Assembly: GCA_031289515.1 (NCBI GenBank)
Contig: JAITPH010000101.1
Location: forward strand, 1-9,901
DNA from: Tannerella sp.
GTDB lineage: Bacteria > Bacteroidota > Bacteroidia > Bacteroidales > Tannerellaceae
DNA: 9,901 nucleotides
Direction of reading: 5' to 3'
Part shown: in pieces, positions 7,841-9,901 of the stretch
Layout: the number at the start of each line of letters is the position of its first letter
Numbering within the stretch: the first letter of the stretch is position 1
The notes under the pieces: generated by a model
The model's database searches: none
Told to the model about the DNA's origin: nothing
Seen by the model: only the letters and a program-made list of their open reading frames with translations
Position numbers and translations under genes: made by a program

Positions 7841-9064
7841 ATGAAAAAAATAATGGCAATTGTATTGGCTTTCATGTCAATTCCCTGTTTCGCACAAAAC
7901 CTGTCGAAGCGGGAAGTAATGAATACGGTAAAAAGAGTAGCGGACAATGTGGTTAAAAACACGACTTATCTGTACTTTGACCGTGAAACCGGAGATTTGA
8001 TTCCCGACCTCCGGAAATACGGATACAACAAAAACGTAGTCCCCCAGAACGGATACAACGACTGGAAATACTGGAACGGAGTAATCCATATCGCGTTTAA
8101 CGCGCTTGGAGAATCGACGAAAACGGCGAAATACCAAAACTATGCGCGGAAAAACTTTGAGTTCCTTTTCCGGGACTATGACTATCTGAAAGGCATCTAT
8201 GACGGCAAGGGCCAGTGGGATTTCCCCATCGCGCAGGCTCTCGACATTACCGAACTGGATGATTGCGGCGCTATGGGCGCAAGTCTTGTCGAACTGTACA
8301 TGACGGACCGGAAAGCCGAATACGGGGCATGGATTGATGCCGCCGACGAGCATGTCATGAAAAAACAGCTGCGTCTTCCGGACGGTATCTTTTCAAGACC
8401 GAAACCGTATCACAATACCGTCTGGGCGGACGATTTGTACATGAGTGTCCCTTTTTTGGCGCGGATGGGTCAGTTGACCGGAAAGGCCGGCTATTTCGAC
8501 GAGGCAGCCCGGCAGGTCATTCTTTTCAACAAATATCTGTATGATGAACGCGCAGGCTTGATGTGGCACTGCTACTATGACGACGTGAAGACGAACGGCG
8601 GCGCTTTCTGGGGCAGATGCAACGGCTGGATGATGATGGCGACGGCCGATCTGTTGCGCCTTATGCCGCAGAATCATCCGCAGCGCTCTGAAGTGATTGC
8701 CCTGCTGAAACGGCAGATAATAAACACGGCGCAATATCAAAGCCAGACCGGACTGTGGCATCAGGTTTTGAACCGGGAGGATTCCTATCCGGAAACGTCC
8801 TGCACGGCAATGTTTACATATTCCGTCGCTCTGGCCGTCAATAACGGATGGATTGACAAACGCTACCGGACAATCGCTCTGGCGGGATGGAAAGGGATTG
8901 TTACGCAAATAAAGGGCGGAGCGGTCACCAATATCTGCGAAGGAACCGGAATCGGCGACGATGTGAAATTCTATTACGACCGCCCCGCGCCGCATAACGA
9001 CATTCACGGATTGGGCGCGGTTATCCTTGCCGGACTGGAAGTGTCGGCGCTGCTGGACGAATAG
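7841..9064 (+). CDS. Secreted GH88/GH105-like unsaturated uronyl hydrolase
   Basis: Predicted glycoside hydrolase that hydrates and removes the 4,5-unsaturated uronic acid left at the non-reducing end by a polysaccharide lyase, in the periplasm or at the surface. The 407-residue product starts with a signal peptide (MKKIMAIVLAFMSIPCFAQ). The ATG at 7841 is preferred over an in-frame TTG at 7832 because it starts this signal. The remainder fits an (alpha/alpha)6 barrel. Family-like motifs: LDITELDDCGAMGASLVELY (134-153), NTVWADDLYMSVPFLARM (192-209), AFWGRCNGWMMMATADLL (255-272), GLWHQVLNREDSYPETSCTA (304-323) and NDIHGLGAV (386-394). Asp142 and Asp197 are 55 residues apart, the same spacing as the Asp88 and Asp143 pair recalled for the GH105 enzyme YteR, so they are the likely catalytic pair. 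Rhamnogalacturonan disaccharides are the classic GH105 substrate; other unsaturated uronides are possible. It probably has its own promoter, since a terminator and repeat element precede it. Confidence 0.88.
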   Translation: MKKIMAIVLAFMSIPCFAQNLSKREVMNTVKRVADNVVKNTTYLYFDRETGDLIPDLRKYGYNKNVVPQNGYNDWKYWNGVIHIAFNALGESTKTAKYQNYARKNFEFLFRDYDYLKGIYDGKGQWDFPIAQALDITELDDCGAMGASLVELYMTDRKAEYGAWIDAADEHVMKKQLRLPDGIFSRPKPYHNTVWADDLYMSVPFLARMGQLTGKAGYFDEAARQVILFNKYLYDERAGLMWHCYYDDVKTNGGAFWGRCNGWMMMATADLLRLMPQNHPQRSEVIALLKRQIINTAQYQSQTGLWHQVLNREDSYPETSCTAMFTYSVALAVNNGWIDKRYRTIALAGWKGIVTQIKGGAVTNICEGTGIGDDVKFYYDRPAPHNDIHGLGAVILAGLEVSALLDE

Positions 9065-9099
9065 TATTCGCCGCTGTTGCGGGATTGACCGGCGTTCCT

Positions 9100-9157
9100 C
9101 CTGCGGAATGAATGGAGTATGGGGATTTTTCCTGCGGAATGGAGTATGGGGATTTTT
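9100..9157. repeat. Short tandem duplication after the hydrolase gene
   Basis: Two adjacent copies (9100-9130 and 9131-9157) share CCTGCGGAATG and GGAGTATGGGGATTTTT. They differ only by an extra AATG in the first copy. A related fragment, CCTGCGGATTG, recurs at 9201-9211, and GGATTGCAAATCC at 9176-9188 resembles it. The sequence looks like recent slippage in intergenic DNA. It encodes nothing supported. Confidence 0.85.
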
Positions 9158-9243
9158 GATCTGCAAAAAAAGACCGGATTGCAAATCCTCAAATTCCGTC
9201 CCTGCGGATTGAAAATCACGAATGGACGTGAGGATGATTTTTG

Positions 9244-9575
9244 TTAACTGTCAATTTTCCGGTTGATGGAACAACGGCAAATATGCATTAGTCTTTTCAC
9301 TTTTGTCTCGAGTCTTTTGCCAATTGTCTCGAGTCTTTTGCCAATTGTTTCGAGACACTGCACGATTGTTTCGAGACTATGTCCGATTGTATCGAGTCTC
9401 TGCACGATTGTTTCGAGTCTTTTATGAAAGTCACGAGTCTCTGCACTGTTGTTTCGAGTCTTTTGTCGAGAGACTCGAGTCTTTTGCCTGTTGTCTCGAG
9501 TCTTTTGCCTGTTGTCTTTAGTCTATTTACGATTGTCTCAAGTATATTTGCCGTAAAAAGGCATGATTCTTTCAT
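9244..9575 (-). pseudogene. Possible frameshifted small coiled-coil gene made of heptad repeats
   Basis: On the minus strand an ATG at 9575-9573, directly after a TAA, opens MKESCLFTANILETIVNRLK and then heptads RLETTGK, RLESLDK, RLETTVQ. Hydrophobic residues fall at heptad positions a and d (L and I/L/T), as in a coiled coil. The 20-bp unit near 9429 shifts the frame, after which the present reading becomes KDSRQLA and stops at about 9297. Restoring one base there lets the same heptad pattern continue (RLETIVQ, RLDTIGH, SLETIVQ, RLETIGK) to a TAA at 9244-9246, about 110 residues in all. It may be a decayed gene, a gene with a sequencing error, or non-coding satellite DNA that happens to be open. 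No family is recognised and no promoter or ribosome site is clear. Confidence 0.3.
9303..9553. repeat. 21-bp minisatellite, 12 units
   Basis: Twelve head-to-tail units begin at 9303, 9324, 9345, 9366, 9387, 9408, 9429, 9449, 9470, 9491, 9512 and 9533. Every unit is 21 bp except the one at 9429-9448, which is 20 bp. The common core is TTGTCTCGAGTCTTTTG, with the self-complementary CTCGAG in the middle and a more variable tail (CCAA, CACGA, CCTG). The first two units are identical, while units 3-5 and 11-12 are diverged. A degenerate unit may precede the array at 9282-9302. Units abut without unique spacers. The 21-bp period equals seven codons. Confidence 0.95.
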
Positions 9576-9693
9576 TTACCGTATTTTTCCGCCCCGAATA
9601 ATATTAAACCGGAAGTGAATACATCGCTTTTGCTTCCGAATCAACAAATCGAACAGGACAGCGAGACAGGAAACATAAGTATTTCCGGCAAAT

Positions 9694-9778
9694 TTTTAAC
9701 TTTTGACTTTCCGGTTTTTGACTTTCGACTTTTAACTTTTGACTTTCGACTTTCGACTTTCAGTTTTCGACTTTCGAC
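9694..9778. repeat. Heptanucleotide tandem repeat (TTTNRAC type)
   Basis: About twelve units of the form TTTTGAC, TTTCGAC or TTTTAAC run from 9694 to 9778. Most are 7 nt, with irregular units of 8 nt (9715-9722), 6 nt (9758-9763) and 8 nt (9764-9771). Similar heptamer tracts are frequent between genes in Bacteroidota (recollection). The tract overlaps the stop codon and last few codons of the minus-strand gene at the right edge. A length that is not a multiple of three makes it prone to frame-altering slippage. Confidence 0.93.
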
Positions 9779-9901
9779 CGGGCAAATTCCATCCTGCACC
9801 CGATGTCTTTTCCCGAAAAGGCAACTCCCAGCAGTAACACCTTGCCGGTATACTGATTGTAATACCGTCGGTCGTGAATCTGCGCCATGGCTTCGTCGAG
9901 C
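9760..9901 (-). CDS. C-terminal end of an AAA-ATPase-like / PD-(D/E)XK nuclease family protein (partial)
   Basis: Only the last 46 codons lie in the window; the gene enters from the right edge. The minus-strand reading gives LDEAMAQIHDRRYYNQYTGK, then VLLLGVAFSGKDIGCRMEFA, then RSKVEN and a TGA at 9762-9760. The pattern AxxQIHDRRYY...KVLLLGVAFSGKDIGCRME strongly recalls the C-terminus of the abundant Bacteroidales proteins that join an AAA-ATPase-like domain to a PD-(D/E)XK nuclease-superfamily domain. These are multi-copy proteins of unclear function, often suspected of mobile or defence roles. The final residues SKVEN and the stop come from the heptanucleotide repeat, so the normal C-terminus appears to be replaced by repeat-encoded sequence. 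The ATPase and catalytic parts are not visible, so activity cannot be judged. The gene is unrelated in strand and function to the PUL. Confidence 0.75.
   Translation of the reverse strand, partial: LDEAMAQIHDRRYYNQYTGKVLLLGVAFSGKDIGCRMEFARSKVEN

Larger units (their letters stand above)
9065..9759. other. Repeat-rich intergenic stretch of about 700 bp
   Basis: No confident intact gene is seen between the hydrolase stop and the 3' end of the minus-strand gene at the right edge. It holds the tandem duplication at 9100-9157, a 21-bp minisatellite at 9303-9553 with a possible broken coiled-coil ORF on the minus strand, and most of the heptanucleotide repeat that begins at 9694. The non-repetitive parts (9158-9281 and 9554-9693) show only a weak inverted pair, CGGAAG/CTTCCG near 9611-9638. 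No good intrinsic terminator was found after the hydrolase gene. Confidence 0.7.

Noticed and set aside
9303..9553. CRISPR array
   Set aside because: Repeats abut head to tail every 21 bp with no unique spacers and no cas genes; this is a minisatellite.
9303..9618. Plus-strand frames across the minisatellite (SRVFCQL-type products)
   Set aside because: They are Cys/Phe-rich with no plausible fold. They are open only because the unit length is a multiple of three; the minus-strand heptad reading is more protein-like.

Overview
The window reads as part of a polysaccharide utilisation locus (PUL) from a member of the Bacteroidota, most likely Bacteroidales. The evidence is the gene order sigma factor / FecR-type anti-sigma / SusC / SusD / secreted uronyl hydrolase, the SusC TonB-box motif EVVVVGYGT, a SusD lipobox followed by acidic residues, A-rich start regions without Shine-Dalgarno sequences, and several repeat types common in that phylum. 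Genus cannot be decided from the sequence.

Left edge (1-274): no gene is supported. It holds a long imperfect inverted repeat (22-92), two tandem copies of a GC-rich hairpin spaced 41 bp apart (102-175), and a weak candidate promoter (193-223).

Regulatory and transport core (275-7562, + strand): an ECF sigma factor, a one-pass FecR-like anti-sigma factor, a 1165-residue SusC-type TonB-dependent receptor that carries the extra N-terminal STN signalling domain, and a SusD-type surface lipoprotein. The likely circuit is: SusD and SusC bind and import an oligosaccharide; the STN domain of SusC reports transport to the periplasmic part of FecR; FecR releases the ECF factor; the ECF factor then transcribes susCD. 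The sigma and anti-sigma genes are 53 bp apart, susC follows after a 141-bp AT-rich leader, and susD starts 11 bp after susC. A strong intrinsic terminator (7593-7646) closes the unit.

Enzyme gene (7841-9064, + strand): a secreted GH88/GH105-like unsaturated uronyl hydrolase. It is separated from susD by the terminator and by a MITE-like palindromic element (7673-7788), so it is probably its own transcription unit. It suggests that the imported glycan is broken down by a polysaccharide lyase encoded elsewhere, for instance a pectin or rhamnogalacturonan.

Right edge (9065-9901): about 700 bp with no confident intact gene but dense in repeats. It has a short tandem duplication (9100-9157), a 21-bp minisatellite (9303-9553) and a heptanucleotide repeat (9694-9778). 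Read on the minus strand, the minisatellite encodes LxxI-type coiled-coil heptads whose frame is broken by one 20-bp unit. The heptanucleotide repeat runs into the 3' end of a minus-strand gene, whose last 46 codons resemble the C-terminus of the AAA-ATPase-like / PD-(D/E)XK nuclease family common in Bacteroidales.
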